A stretch of 64,000 bases of DNA from Moorella sp. Hama-1 (GCF_023734095.1 NZ_AP024620.1:2104501-2168500); one strand, 5' to 3'. Positions 17,051 through 26,621 are shown, counted from the first letter of the stretch. Numbers and translations are program-made. Notes: generated from the letters alone by a model not told the origin.

Positions 17051-18382
17051 TTAGCCAATAATTACACCCTCCTCAGGGTAGTGCTTGATTCCCTGGCGAC
17101 CCAGGCGCTGGGCAATGGCGAAGGCCAGGGTCAAAGGCCCCACCCTGCCGATGTACATGGTCAGGCTAATCAGTAATTTGCCGGCAACCGTCAGTTTGGG
17201 AGTGAGTCCAGCCGTCAGGCCTACCGTACCAAAGGCCGAAACTACTTCAAAGAGGACGAGTTCCAGTTCCGCCTTTTCGGTAACTAGCAAAATTCCGGTT
17301 ACGGTAATTACCAGGAGCATGGATACTGCTGCTACCGCCAGGGCTTTCAGGACCGTACCCCGGGGCAGGCGCCGGCCGAAGATCTCGATATCCATCTTAC
17401 CCTTGATAATCGACCAGACGGCCGCGGCGATGGTGGCAAAGGTGGAAGTCTTGATGCCACCGCCGGTGGAGCCCGGCGAAGCACCGATAAACATAAGGAC
17501 GATCATGAAAAGCAGGGTCACCGGCCTTAAATCGCCGATGTTGAGGGTATTAAATCCGGCCGTCCGGGGCGTGACGGCCTGGAAATAGGAGGCCAGGAGC
17601 TTTTCCCCTACGGGCAGGGGCATCAGGCTCTTGCCGTTGGTGTATTCCAGGGCCAAAATCAAAAGTGTCCCCCCGGCAAGCAATAAAAGCGTAGTGCGGA
17701 TGACAATCTTGCTGTGCAATGACAGGCGTTGCCAGGAGCGTTTGGTATAAATATCGGCGACGACACTGAAACCCAGGCCGCCGAAGATTATCAAAGTAGT
17801 AATGACCAGGTTGACCAGCAGGTCGCCCCGGTAATCAACCAGGTTGGCGGAAAACAGGGAGAAACCGGCGTTACAAAAAGCCGAAACGGCATGGAAAAAG
17901 CCGAAATAAAGGGCCTGTCCCACGGGCATATCCCGGCTGAAGCGGGCGGCCAGGAGCAGCCCCCCGGTACTTTCCGCCAGCAGGGTAAACCCCAGGACGT
18001 ACCTGCTCAGGCGCACCACCCCAGCTACCGTGAGCTGGTTTAAGGCTTCCTGCATGACCAGCCTTTCTTTTATGGTGATGCGCTTGCCCAGGAGCAGGGC
18101 CACCAGAGTGGACAGGGTCATAAAACTCAGCCCGCCGGTTTGAATCAAGGCCAGGATAACAAGTTCCCCAAATAAAGAAAATGTTGTGGGCGTATCCACC
18201 GTATTCAAACCGGTCACAGCTGTGGCCGAGGTGGCTGTAAACAGGGCATCGACTACGCTTACCGGTTGCCCGGTTTCACTGGCCACCGGCAGGGTTAAAA
18301 GGAGGGTACCGATGGCAATGACGATGGCAAAGCCCAGGACCAGGACTTGCGGCGGCCGCAGACGAAAGGGCCACTCCTGCAC
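17051..18382 (-). CDS. ktrB: K+ transporter membrane subunit TrkH/KtrB
   Basis: The 443-aa protein has four M1-P-M2 repeats of the K+-channel type. The selectivity-filter glycines are visible in SATAVTGLNTVDTP, VSAFCNAGFSLF, VTPRTAGFNTLNI and VSAFGTVGLTAGL. It forms the K+ path with the KtrA subunit in the same operon. The start is GTG without a clear ribosome-binding site, so the first few residues are uncertain. Confidence 0.92.
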   Translation of the reverse strand: MQEWPFRLRPPQVLVLGFAIVIAIGTLLLTLPVASETGQPVSVVDALFTATSATAVTGLNTVDTPTTFSLFGELVILALIQTGGLSFMTLSTLVALLLGKRITIKERLVMQEALNQLTVAGVVRLSRYVLGFTLLAESTGGLLLAARFSRDMPVGQALYFGFFHAVSAFCNAGFSLFSANLVDYRGDLLVNLVITTLIIFGGLGFSVVADIYTKRSWQRLSLHSKIVIRTTLLLLAGGTLLILALEYTNGKSLMPLPVGEKLLASYFQAVTPRTAGFNTLNIGDLRPVTLLFMIVLMFIGASPGSTGGGIKTSTFATIAAAVWSIIKGKMDIEIFGRRLPRGTVLKALAVAAVSMLLVITVTGILLVTEKAELELVLFEVVSAFGTVGLTAGLTPKLTVAGKLLISLTMYIGRVGPLTLAFAIAQRLGRQGIKHYPEEGVIIG

Positions 18383-18498
18383 AATACTCGTACTCTTTCA
18401 CCCTTTTTTCACGTTATAGAGAGAGTAAATATAGGTACAACGGTATCGTCAAGCTGAAAGCCCGGCGCAGGTTACTCTGGACACGTTAATATAGTTAA

Positions 18499-18529
18499 GG
18501 GGCCAAATAGCTCAGGTCTAATTGGCCCC
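18499..18529 (-). terminator. Terminator of the infC-rpmI-rplT operon
   Basis: Stem GGGGCCAAtTAG/CTAtTTGGCCCC followed on the minus strand by TTAACTATATT, a weak U-tract, just beyond rplT. Confidence 0.6.
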
Positions 18530-18542
18530 GGTTAGACACGGG

Positions 18543-18908
18543 TCAGGCTCCCAGCCCCAACTGCTCCTTGGCCATGTCCACCAGGCGGTTAAAACCGGCC
18601 TGGTCGTTGATGGCCATCTCGGCCAGCATCTTACGGTTGATCTCTACGCCGGCCTTTTTTAAGCCATTGACCAGGCGGCTGTAAGTAAGGCCGTTCATCC
18701 TGGCGGCGGCGTTAATGCGGGCAATCCAGAGTTTACGGAAGTCGCCCTTGCGCTGCCGCCGGTGGGCGTAGGCGTAGGCCAGGGACTTGATCACCTGTTC
18801 GTTGGCCGGCCGGAAGAGCTTGGATTTGGCGCCAAAGTACCCTTTGGCCAGCTTCAGGATCTTTTTATGGCGCTGGTGTTTGGTTACACCCCGTTTTACG
18901 CGTGCCAT
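18543..18908 (-). CDS. rplT: 50S ribosomal protein L20
   Basis: The 121-aa protein is canonical L20: [19 protein letters not shown] with its basic N-terminal extension, [20 protein letters not shown], and a C-terminal globular domain ending in KEQLGLGA. L20 nucleates 50S assembly and represses its own operon by binding the leader RNA, which is visible upstream of infC. It lies 15 bp after rpmI. Confidence 0.98.
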   Translation of the reverse strand: MARVKRGVTKHQRHKKILKLAKGYFGAKSKLFRPANEQVIKSLAYAYAHRRQRKGDFRKLWIARINAAARMNGLTYSRLVNGLKKAGVEINRKMLAEMAINDQAGFNRLVDMAKEQLGLGA

Positions 18909-18923
18909 CTCTTTTACCTCCCT

Positions 18924-19124
18924 TTAGGCTTCATACGGCAGCAACCTGGCAACCCGCCGCCGGTCAGTAGCATCAACCAGGGTCGCATGGCGCAGGCGCC
19001 GCTTTTGTTTGGGTGTCTTGCTGGCGAGCAAATGGCTCTTATAGGCCCGGAAACGCTTGACTTTTCCCGAGGCCGTGACCTTCAGCCTTTTGGCCGTACC
19101 CCGGTGGGTTTTCATCTTGGGCAT
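18924..19124 (-). CDS. rpmI: 50S ribosomal protein L35
   Basis: The 66-aa protein [45 protein letters not shown]... (seen in segments) is a standard bacterial L35. It is the middle gene of infC-rpmI-rplT, 25 bp after infC. Confidence 0.98.
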   Translation of the reverse strand: MPKMKTHRGTAKRLKVTASGKVKRFRAYKSHLLASKTPKQKRRLRHATLVDATDRRRVARLLPYEA

Positions 19125-19149
19125 GGTTTATCACCTCATAAGTTTTTCT

Positions 19150-19662
19150 TTACGACTTGGGAGCCAGAATCATGGTCATATTACGTCCCTCTACCTTGGG
19201 CGGTTTTTCAATGGAGGCAAGGTCCGCTACCTGATCAGCCACCCGATGGCACAGCTTCAGGCCCAGGTCGGCATGGGCAATCTCGCGGCCACGGAACATA
19301 ATGGTCACCTTAACCTTATCGCCATCCTCCAAAAAACGAATGGCGTTGCGCGTTTTGACCTGGAAGTCGTGTTCCTCGATATTCGGGCGCAGTTTGACCT
19401 CTTTAATATTTATTATGCGCTGTTTTTTCCTGGCCTCGCGCTCCCGTTTGCTCTGCTCGTATTTATACTTGCCAAAATCCATAATACGGCAAACCGGCGG
19501 TCGCGCCGTAGGGGCCACTTCTACCAGATCCATACCCTGCTCCTGGGCTAGCCGCAGGGCTTCCCGCGTCGGCATGATACCAAGTTGCTGGCCGTCGGCA
19601 CCAACCAGGCGCACATCCCGGGTCCGGATTTCTCCATTGACCCTTAAATCCTTGCTGATAAT
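19150..19662 (-). CDS. infC: Translation initiation factor IF-3
   Basis: The 170-aa factor prevents premature subunit joining and proofreads start codons. The start is the rare codon ATT at 19662, with GGAGGTG upstream, giving the N-terminus (M)ISKDLRVNGEIRTRDVRLVG. This matches other Firmicute IF-3 proteins and the known use of AUU in infC, through which IF-3 represses itself. Later ATG/GTG codons would cut off the N-domain. The linker and C-domain (KREREARKKQ, RPNIEEHDF, VTIMFRGREIAH) are intact. Confidence 0.95.
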   Translation of the reverse strand: MISKDLRVNGEIRTRDVRLVGADGQQLGIMPTREALRLAQEQGMDLVEVAPTARPPVCRIMDFGKYKYEQSKREREARKKQRIINIKEVKLRPNIEEHDFQVKTRNAIRFLEDGDKVKVTIMFRGREIAHADLGLKLCHRVADQVADLASIEKPPKVEGRNMTMILAPKS

Positions 19663-19744
19663 GCGTCACCTCCAGCTAAATTTACCGCCCAGCAAAAGTG
19701 AGATATGGGAAGTGGGCTTGCGGCTGGTTGCCGCTAAGACTAGT

Positions 19745-19862
19745 TTCCCAAAAAAGCAGGCGGGTGGACTAAAGCATCCACCCGCCATGTAAAGACCTTT
19801 TCCTGGGCAAACCCTACCGGCCTGCAAGCCGTAAGGTGAGAAGCGGATGGCTTCTACTTCCT
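19745..19862 (-). ncRNA. L20 leader (autoregulatory, with terminator)
   Basis: The RNA contains GAAGCCATCCGCTTCTCACC, the signature of the Firmicute L20 leader. This is followed by a strong terminator hairpin GGCGGGTGGA..TCCACCCGCC with a CTTTTTT tail (19750-19796). L20 binding should promote termination before infC. Confidence 0.85.
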
Positions 19863-19867
19863 GGAAG

Positions 19868-19896
19868 AGTATATCACAGGACCGGCAGGGCGTCAA
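19868..19896 (-). promoter_or_regulatory. Promoter of infC-rpmI-rplT
   Basis: TTGACG (19896-19891), a 17-bp spacer and TATACT (19873-19868), directly ahead of the L20 leader. Confidence 0.75.
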
Positions 19897-19911
19897 TACA
19901 TTTTTGCGGGG

Positions 19912-21813
19912 TTACCGCCGCTCCCGGATCTCCCGGACCACCCTGGCGGCAAAGGCCGCTACCGGTTCGCTGCCGGTATCCCCGGCGCGGCGCTCCCGTA
20001 CAGCCACAGTGCCCTTGGCGGCCTCCTTATCCCCCACGACCAGCATATAGGGGATCTGCTCCACCTGGGCGGCGCGGATCTTGTAGCCGATTTTGTCGTT
20101 GCGGTCGTTGACTTCAGCCCGGATGCCGGCCCGGACCAGTTCATCTTTCACTTTATAGGCATATTCATTGTGACGGTCGGTGATGGGCAGCACCCGCGCC
20201 TGGACCGGCGCCAGCCAGACCGGAAAGGCCCCGCCGTAGTGTTCAATAAGGATGCCGATAAAGCGTTCAATACTGCCGAAAACCACCCGATGGATCATTA
20301 CCGGACGGTGTTTCTGGCCGTCCGCGGCCGTATAGTTCAGGTCGAACTTCTCCGGCATCAAGAAGTCCAGCTGGATGGTGCCGCACTGCCAGGTCCGGCC
20401 CAGGGAGTCCTCCAGGTGAAAGTCGATCTTGGGGCCATAGAAGGCGCCATCGCCTTCATTGACGGCGTAAGGCATACCCTGGGCCTCCAGGGCCTGGCGC
20501 AGGGCGCTGGTAGCCGTTTCCCAGATCTCCGCCGAGCCCATGGCGTTGTCCGGCCGGGTGGAAAGCTCGACGTGGTACTTGAAGCCGAAAAGGTGGTAGA
20601 AACGGTCCACCAGGTCGATAACCCCCTGGATCTCGCCGGTAATCTGGGAGGGCAGCATAAAGATGTGGGAATCGTCCTGGGTGAAGGCCCGTACCCGCAT
20701 CAGGCCGTGGAGAACGCCGGACTTTTCATGGCGGTGGACCAGGCCCAGCTCGGCCAGGCGCAGGGGGAGGTCGCGGTAGCTGTGTTGTTCGCTCTTATAG
20801 ACCAGGATCGCCCCCGGGCAGTTCATGGGTTTAATGGCGTAGTCGACGTCGTCGATCTTGGTGAAATACATATTCTCCCGGTAGTGCTCCCAGTGGCCTG
20901 ACTGCTCCCAGAGGGAACGGCTCAGGATAACCGGGGTGCGGATCTCCAGGTAACCGGCACGCCGGTGTTCCTCCCGCCAGAATTGTTCCAGCTCGTTACG
21001 GATGATCATGCCTTTCGGATGGAAGAACGGGAAGCCGGGCCCTTCCTCGTGGAGGCTGAAGAGCCCCAGCTGGGCTCCCAGGCGGCGGTGGTCCCTTTTG
21101 CGGGCCTCTTCCAGGCGGTGCAGGTACTCTTCCAGGTCTTTAGCCTTAGGGAAAGCCGTCCCGTAAATACGCTGCAGCATGGGGTTGGCCTCGCTGCCGC
21201 GCCAGTAGGCCCCGGCCAGGCTGGTGAGTTTGACTGCCTTCAAGTAGCCGGTGCTGGGCAGGTGGGGGCCGGCGCAAAGGTCAAGGAAATCGCCCTGGCG
21301 ATAGGTGCTGATGGGCACCCCTGCCGGCAGGTCGTTGATTAGCTCAACCTTGTAGTGCTCACCCTGCCGCCGGAAAAGCTCCAGGGCCTCCTCCCGGCTC
21401 ACCTCCCGCCGTTCCAGGGGCAGGTCGGCTTTGATGATCCTCTGCATCTCGGCCTCGATAGCGGCCAGGTCTTCGGGGGTAAATTTATGCTCGCTATCAA
21501 AGTCGTAATAAAACCCGTCGGTGATAGCCGGGCCGATGCCCAGCTCGGTACCGGGGAAGAGGTGCTTGACGGCCTGGGCCAGGACGTGGGATGCTGTGTG
21601 GCGGTAGGTCAGGCGCCCGCCTTCATCGTCAAAGGTAAGGATCTCCAGTTGACATTCCTCCGGCAGGGGCCGGGTCAGGTCCCAGACCTCACCGTTGACC
21701 CGCGCCGCCAGGGCCTCCCGGGCGAGGCGGGGCGAGATGTCCCGGGCCACCGCCAGGGCCGTGGTGCCGGGGGCGTAATCCTTGACGCTACCATCGGGTA
21801 GGGTTACGTGCAT
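19912..21813 (-). CDS. thrS: Threonyl-tRNA synthetase
   Basis: The 633-aa class II enzyme carries an N-terminal TGS domain (residues 1-60), an editing domain with HxxxH (HTASHVLAQAVKHLFP) and the downstream zinc-type Cys/His pair, a catalytic core with motif 2 (FRSHRHEKSGVL-like LVHRHEKSGVLHGLMRVR) and zinc ligands (MNCPGAILVYKS, Cys), and a C-terminal anticodon domain. The ATG has AGGAGG upstream. It is controlled by a T-box leader and its own promoter. Confidence 0.97.
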   Translation of the reverse strand: MHVTLPDGSVKDYAPGTTALAVARDISPRLAREALAARVNGEVWDLTRPLPEECQLEILTFDDEGGRLTYRHTASHVLAQAVKHLFPGTELGIGPAITDGFYYDFDSEHKFTPEDLAAIEAEMQRIIKADLPLERREVSREEALELFRRQGEHYKVELINDLPAGVPISTYRQGDFLDLCAGPHLPSTGYLKAVKLTSLAGAYWRGSEANPMLQRIYGTAFPKAKDLEEYLHRLEEARKRDHRRLGAQLGLFSLHEEGPGFPFFHPKGMIIRNELEQFWREEHRRAGYLEIRTPVILSRSLWEQSGHWEHYRENMYFTKIDDVDYAIKPMNCPGAILVYKSEQHSYRDLPLRLAELGLVHRHEKSGVLHGLMRVRAFTQDDSHIFMLPSQITGEIQGVIDLVDRFYHLFGFKYHVELSTRPDNAMGSAEIWETATSALRQALEAQGMPYAVNEGDGAFYGPKIDFHLEDSLGRTWQCGTIQLDFLMPEKFDLNYTAADGQKHRPVMIHRVVFGSIERFIGILIEHYGGAFPVWLAPVQARVLPITDRHNEYAYKVKDELVRAGIRAEVNDRNDKIGYKIRAAQVEQIPYMLVVGDKEAAKGTVAVRERRAGDTGSEPVAAFAARVVREIRERR

Positions 21814-21838
21814 AACTTGTTCCTCCTAGAAAAAATAA

Positions 21839-22063
21839 CCCCCGTCCCGCAAAGGGACGGGGTCTACTCCCGTGGTTCCACCCTTCTTTGGGGGAGCAAG
21901 CCCCCCTCCGCTGCTGATAACGGTAGCTTACCGGCCGGGCTTACTCTTTTTCAGCCCGGCAGCTCCGGAGTGGTCCGGCTCCCTGCCGTCACCCGGGACG
22001 CTTGCAGCCAGGGCGTCCCTCTCTGGGGGGTTGTACAGGGGCCCTCTCTCCTTCTTCGCCGTT
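21839..22063 (-). ncRNA. T-box leader of thrS (Thr)
   Basis: A canonical T-box AAGGGTGGAACCACG (minus strand, 21869-21885) is followed by terminator stem ACCCCGTCCC/GGGACGGGGG and a T-rich tail (21830-21863). A candidate ACC (Thr) specifier lies in GCCGGACCACTCC. Confidence 0.92.
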
Positions 22064-22069
22064 AGGTAC

Positions 22070-22099
22070 ATTATAGCGATTGCAGCCGGAAACTGTCAA
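22070..22099 (-). promoter_or_regulatory. Promoter of thrS
   Basis: TTGACA (22099-22094), an 18-bp spacer and TATAAT (22075-22070). Confidence 0.8.
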
Positions 22100-22103
22100 G
22101 GTT

Positions 22104-22691
22104 TTACCAGCCGGCCAGGAGGGCCTGAATCAGGCCGATCAAGAAGCCCAGGAGGCCGCCCAGCCATTCGATATAACGCAATTCCCGGCCGGCTACTTCG
22201 ACAACTACCTCTTCCACCTGTTCCAGGTTTAATTTATTAAACTTATCCGCCACTACGCTTCCTAGGGAAAAGACTCCCGGCATCCGGCCAATCTCCGCCA
22301 CTAATTCCCCGATGGCCGACGGCATCTCCCGCCGCAGGGTTTCTTCCATTGACCTGCCCGCCGCTTCTTTTAACCCCGAGGGAATAAAGGAGGGTAGGCG
22401 TTCCAGCAGGCGCCGCCGGGCTACTTCTATCACCATAGTAGTCAGGCGGTCCTCCAGGGCCGGAGTGTGTAGTCGTTCCAGCACTTCTTGCCAAGGCAGC
22501 AGGTCTTTATCAACGACACCGGCTATATTGGCCGCTATCTCCGCCTGGCGTTTAGGAATAAGTCCCTGTAGGGTCCAGAATAATATCTTCACCGGCCGGC
22601 GGGGCCGGAAAAGCATCCTGATGGCGACCACATTGGTCAGCCAGCCGATAAAGGCTCCGATAAGAGGGATTAAAACCCACCTGGCAAGCAT
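22104..22691 (-). CDS. DUF445-family membrane protein
   Basis: The 195-aa protein begins with a TM segment containing the family signature PLIGAFIGWLTNVVAIRMLFRP. It continues with an amphipathic helical region and ends with a second TM helix (YIEWLGGLLGFLIGLIQALL). This is the short form of the DUF445/YheB family, of unknown function and often found near sporulation or envelope genes. Confidence 0.8.
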   Translation of the reverse strand: MLARWVLIPLIGAFIGWLTNVVAIRMLFRPRRPVKILFWTLQGLIPKRQAEIAANIAGVVDKDLLPWQEVLERLHTPALEDRLTTMVIEVARRRLLERLPSFIPSGLKEAAGRSMEETLRREMPSAIGELVAEIGRMPGVFSLGSVVADKFNKLNLEQVEEVVVEVAGRELRYIEWLGGLLGFLIGLIQALLAGW

Positions 22692-22842
22692 TTTATTTCA
22701 CCCCATCGAAGGTGATAATAACAAAAGCCAGGCTAAAATACAAGGTGCCCGGCCTTAGTTGAAATTTTAGGTAATAACGTTTTCGCGTTTGTTCATACTC
22801 GACCCGGAGCCGATTCCAGGCAAACTCTTGAAACGACATCCC

Positions 22843-23712
22843 CTAACGCTTTTGCAGGGGTTGTAAGCAGCGACTGCACCCGTTACACTGGATAACTCGT
22901 TCACCAAAGACACTCTTAATCGTAGTGATGGTATTGCGACTGCGCCCTTTATCTACTGCATGGAGGATTACCTGGCGGGGGGAAATGGTTATCAGGGCGC
23001 TGATTAACAGATCCTCATAATTTAAATCGCCATCCGCCATATCTACCATAAAACCCTCCAGGTACTCACCGTTGAGATTGCGATTCTCGCCGTCATAGAG
23101 CTGGAAACCACCGCCGGGACTCAAGATCACATGGACCTTTTCCACCCGGGGTTCCTGGGCTTCGACAAAATAACGTAGGAGGCGGACAAATTCATCGTAC
23201 TCCTTTTCCATTAAGAATTCATCGACGGCTTCTTCCAGGGCTTGATCCAGTTCCATGAGGTAGTCCGGCAGGCGGAAACGCACAAAACCATCGATATTCA
23301 ACCAGTTGCTCTCCTGGAAATACTCCAGTACCCGGTCATAGATGGCCTCGCCCCGACCCTGCTGGACCTGGAGGTAACTGCTTTCCCCTTGATCAAGGAT
23401 GGCCTGGGCCCGCCGGCAGATTTCACCGATGGCTTCTTCATCCAAGCCTTCGTATTCGCTGGTAAGGAGGCTCTCCAGCAGGTCCCTTTCCCATCTTTCG
23501 ACAATAAAAGTGGCCACAATTTCGGCCACCTGTTCCTGAAAGCGTTTGATATCCCTTTTCGAAGGTCGACCCCGCCCTGTCTCCAGGAAGCAGCGAAAGA
23601 AGTTTACTCCTCCAGCCTGCCACAGGTGGAGGCCAATTGTGTAGTTAAATCTATGGTTAAACTCGGCCTGCAAAAAATCTATCGGCCTGGCAGTAATGAG
23701 CGTAATGTTCAT
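22843..23712 (-). CDS. ytxC: YtxC-like sporulation protein
   Basis: The 289-aa protein resembles the YtxC family found in spore formers: MNITLITARPIDFLQAEFN, a central FVRFRLPDYLMELDQALEEAVDEFLMEKEYDEFVRLLRYFVEAQEP block, and a C-terminal CNGCSRC cysteine motif. The function is unknown. I use the ATG at 23712 after AAGGGGGTG; an upstream in-frame start would add 24 residues without a ribosome-binding site. Confidence 0.75.
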   Translation of the reverse strand: MNITLITARPIDFLQAEFNHRFNYTIGLHLWQAGGVNFFRCFLETGRGRPSKRDIKRFQEQVAEIVATFIVERWERDLLESLLTSEYEGLDEEAIGEICRRAQAILDQGESSYLQVQQGRGEAIYDRVLEYFQESNWLNIDGFVRFRLPDYLMELDQALEEAVDEFLMEKEYDEFVRLLRYFVEAQEPRVEKVHVILSPGGGFQLYDGENRNLNGEYLEGFMVDMADGDLNYEDLLISALITISPRQVILHAVDKGRSRNTITTIKSVFGERVIQCNGCSRCLQPLQKR

Positions 23713-23854
23713 GGGCCTTGCACCCCCTTGTGCTGCTATTATATGTGCCGCCCATGATTTGTATACAAGGCTGCTCTTATACATGCCTTAAAAAGCGAGG
23801 AATCCCAAGGCCTCAGGTTACGGCTGAAATTGGCATGGAGTTAATTTTTGCTAA

Positions 23855-23889
23855 CAAAAAAGACCCTTGCTTTAGGCAAAGGCCCTCTT
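23855..23889 (-). terminator. Terminator after tRNA-Val
   Basis: A hairpin GGGCCTTTGC/GCAAGGGTC followed by TTTTTTG lies just downstream of the tRNA on the minus strand. Confidence 0.65.
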
Positions 23890-23897
23890 TACTGAAT

Positions 23898-23972
23898 TGG
23901 TGGGTCCGGCAGGGATTGAACCTGCGACCCCCTCCGCGTCAAGGAGGTGCTCTCCCACTGAGCTACGAACCC
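23898..23972 (-). tRNA. tRNA-Val (anticodon GAC)
   Basis: A 75-nt cloverleaf: acceptor GGGTTCG/CGGACCC with one T-G pair, D arm GCTC..GAGC, anticodon stem CCTCC/GGAGG with loop TTGACGC (anticodon GAC), T arm with GGTTCAATCC, discriminator A and encoded CCA. It has its own promoter and terminator. Confidence 0.95.
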
Positions 23973-24039
23973 GTTTGTATTGCTTTCCCGCGCGGCAAAA
24001 TTGATGACTCACCTGCATCTCACCGCGCTGACAATGCTT

Positions 24040-24068
24040 ATTATGCCGCAAAAAAGCCGGGATGTCAA
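24040..24068 (-). promoter_or_regulatory. Promoter of tRNA-Val
   Basis: TTGACA (24068-24063), a 17-bp spacer and CATAAT (24045-24040) on the minus strand. Confidence 0.75.
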
Positions 24069-24120
24069 GGGGTAAGAAACAGCTTAGCAGCGAGCCTGTA
24101 CTTTAGCGTACATTTTTTCT

Positions 24121-25014
24121 TTATAGTTTTACCCCGGCCACCTGCTCGCTAAACGCGGCGGCGTGGTAAGAGCTGCGGACGTAGGGTTCGGAGGCCACAT
24201 AGAGGAAGCCCTGCTCCTTCCCCTTTTCCGCATACCAGGCAAAGGTCTCCGGGGTGACGAATTCTTTAATTTCCAGGTGCTGCGGGGAGGGCCGCAGGTA
24301 CTGGCCGATGGTCAGGATGTCACACTGCACGGCCCGCAGGTCGGCCATGACTGCCAGGACTTCTTCTCTAGTCTCCCCCAGGCCGACCATCAGGCCGGAT
24401 TTGGTATAGATGCTGGCGTCAAGTTCTTTCATTTCTTTGAGGACCTCCAGGCTGCGGCAATAATCAGCCTGGGGCCGGACCTCTGGATAAAGGCGGGGCA
24501 CTGTTTCGACGTTGTGGTTAAAGATATCCGGCTTCGCCCGGGCAACAATGGTCAGGGCGTCACGGCTGCCGCGGAAGTCCGGGGTCAATACTTCGATATA
24601 GGCCCCCGGCAGGGCTTCCCGCAGGGCTCTAATAGTGGCGGCAAAGTGGCCGGCGCCGCCGTCGGGCAGGTCGTCCCTGGTCACCGAGGTGACGACGACG
24701 TGCCTAAGCCCCAGACGCCGGGCCGCCTCGGCCACGCGGCGGGGTTCATCCTGGTCCACGGTTCCCGGCCGGCCGTGCTCGACGGCGCAGAAGCGGCAGT
24801 TACGGGTGCAGGTGTTGCCCAGGATCATAAAGGTGGCCGTCCGGTGGGCGAAACACTCCCCTTGGTTGGGGCAGCGGGCGCTCTGGCAGACGGTGTTGAG
24901 GTGCAGGTCGGCCAGGAGCCGCCTGGTGGACTCGATATCCCCGGATGCCGGCAGGCGTTTGTGGAGCCAGGGCGGCATGGGCCGCTTACCGGTTGTTTCA
25001 GATGAATTGACCAT
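24121..25014 (-). CDS. lipA: Lipoyl synthase
   Basis: The 297-aa radical SAM enzyme inserts two sulfurs into octanoyl-protein to form lipoyl groups. It has the auxiliary cluster motif [12 protein letters not shown], the SAM cluster motif CTRNCRFC and the C-terminal RSSYHA with its serine ligand. It precedes, but is probably not cotranscribed with, the lipoamide dehydrogenase gene. A GGGAGG lies somewhat far (about 15 nt) from the ATG. Confidence 0.96.
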   Translation of the reverse strand: MVNSSETTGKRPMPPWLHKRLPASGDIESTRRLLADLHLNTVCQSARCPNQGECFAHRTATFMILGNTCTRNCRFCAVEHGRPGTVDQDEPRRVAEAARRLGLRHVVVTSVTRDDLPDGGAGHFAATIRALREALPGAYIEVLTPDFRGSRDALTIVARAKPDIFNHNVETVPRLYPEVRPQADYCRSLEVLKEMKELDASIYTKSGLMVGLGETREEVLAVMADLRAVQCDILTIGQYLRPSPQHLEIKEFVTPETFAWYAEKGKEQGFLYVASEPYVRSSYHAAAFSEQVAGVKL

Positions 25015-25164
25015 TGCTGTCTGCTACCTACCTCCCAAAAATCCCTTCTCAGTATTTTGCTTACTGTCTTTGGTCCAAAGGGGCTTCTGCATCTAAATTA
25101 TAGCAAATTATCAAGGGTACTTCGTCCCTGGTTTGAACGGCGGGCAGGAGGAACCTGGAGTTAA

Positions 25165-25181
25165 GGGGGCTTTCAGCCCCC
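25165..25181 (-). terminator. Hairpin after lpdA
   Basis: The perfect stem GGGGGC/GCCCCC with a short loop, and a weak TTAACT tail on the minus strand, lies 46 bp past the lpdA stop. Confidence 0.45.
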
Positions 25182-25226
25182 GCGATATTAGCTTCTGTGG
25201 GAAGTCCCGGATAATTTTTACGACCG

Positions 25227-26606
25227 CTACGAATGGATGCTCATTCCGTGGACAGCCTCAGCGGCCTCCATGACAGCTTCGGAAAGGGTGGGATGGGCAT
25301 GGATTGTCGCCGCCAGTTCAGTGGCGGTAACCCCCTGGCTCACGGCCAGGGCGCCTTCGGCGATGAGCTCGGTGGCGTGGGGGCCCATGATGAAGACCCC
25401 GACGACCCGGTCGCTCCCTTCCTCGGCGATGACCTTGACCATGCCTTCCGTCTCGCCGCTGCACAGGGCCTTGCCGCTGGCCAGGAAGGGGAATTTACCG
25501 ACCTTGACCTTTATTCCCCGTTCTTCGGCCGCTTCTTTGGTCAGGCCGGCGCCGGCGATCTCCGGCAGGGTGTAGATGCAGTTGGGTACGGCGTCATAGT
25601 TGACTTTCGTCGGACGGCCCATGATGGTAGCCACTGCCGCCAGGCCCTGGGCCGAGGCGACGTGGGCGAGCTGGATCTTGTTGGTGACGTCGCCGATGGC
25701 GTAGATGCCGGGGACGCTGGTGCGCAGGTAGTCGTCGACGACGATTTCACCCTTCGGCCCCAGGGTGACGCCGGCTTCTTCTAACCCCAGGCCGCGGGTG
25801 TTGAACTGGCGGCCGATGGAGATGAGTACTCTGTCGGCGGCTATAGTCTGGCCGTCGGCCAAAGTGGCCTGGACCCGGCCGCCGTCTTCCGTAACTGCGG
25901 TAATCTGGGCCTTCGTTTTGATCTCGACCCCGGCTTTTTTGAGCACCATGCTGAAGCGCCGGGCGATCTCGCTGTCGACCATGGGCAGGATGGTGGGCAT
26001 CATCTCGACGATGGTGACCTTGCTCCCCAGGGTGGCGAAGAGGGTGGCAAACTCGCAGCCGATAACCCCGCCGCCGATTACCAGGAGTTCGGCCGGCGCC
26101 TCCGTCCAGGCCAGGGCTTCGGTGCTGGTGACCACAGTTTGGCCGTTATAGCCCAGGGCTTTGATGAGGGCCGGCTCCGACCCGGTGGCCAGGATGATGT
26201 TTTCGGCCGTGATGTTCTCCAGGGTGCCTTCCGCGGTGGCTACTTCAATCTGGCCAGGTCCTTTCAGGAACCCGCGTCCCTGGATAAAGTCGACTTTGTT
26301 CTTTTTGAATAAGTAGGCGATGCCCCCAGTCAGTTGCTTGACCACGGCGTCTTTGCGCGCCGCCAGGCGGCTGTAGTCGACGCTGTAATCTTTGACGTCG
26401 ATGCCAAAGGCTGCCGCTCCCTGGATACCCTTCACCAGGGCCGCCCCGGCCAGCAGGGCCTTGGTGGGGATGCAGCCCCGGTTGAGGCAGGTGCCGCCCA
26501 GGGTGTCCTGCTCGATGACAACAACTTTCGCCCCCAGCTGGGCCGCCCGGATGGCGGCTACGTAACCCCCCGGGCCACCGCCCAGGATAGCTATTTGATA
26601 GTTCAT
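25227..26606 (-). CDS. lpdA: Dihydrolipoyl dehydrogenase
   Basis: The 459-aa flavoprotein reoxidises dihydrolipoyl groups of glycine cleavage H protein or 2-oxoacid complexes. It has an FAD loop (ILGGGPGGYVAAIRAAQLG), redox disulfide GGTCLNRGCIPTK, NAD loop (VIGGGVIGCEFA), the second FAD motif (PGIYAIGDVT) and the C-terminal catalytic His-Glu in HAHPTLSEAVMEAA. It lies 15 bp downstream of glnA and may share its transcript. Confidence 0.95.
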   Translation of the reverse strand: MNYQIAILGGGPGGYVAAIRAAQLGAKVVVIEQDTLGGTCLNRGCIPTKALLAGAALVKGIQGAAAFGIDVKDYSVDYSRLAARKDAVVKQLTGGIAYLFKKNKVDFIQGRGFLKGPGQIEVATAEGTLENITAENIILATGSEPALIKALGYNGQTVVTSTEALAWTEAPAELLVIGGGVIGCEFATLFATLGSKVTIVEMMPTILPMVDSEIARRFSMVLKKAGVEIKTKAQITAVTEDGGRVQATLADGQTIAADRVLISIGRQFNTRGLGLEEAGVTLGPKGEIVVDDYLRTSVPGIYAIGDVTNKIQLAHVASAQGLAAVATIMGRPTKVNYDAVPNCIYTLPEIAGAGLTKEAAEERGIKVKVGKFPFLASGKALCSGETEGMVKVIAEEGSDRVVGVFIMGPHATELIAEGALAVSQGVTATELAATIHAHPTLSEAVMEAAEAVHGMSIHS

Positions 26607-26621
26607 GGGAAACCCCTCCTC

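Noticed and set aside
23900-23972. tRNA on the plus strand
   Set aside because: The cloverleaf, promoter and terminator all fit only the minus strand.
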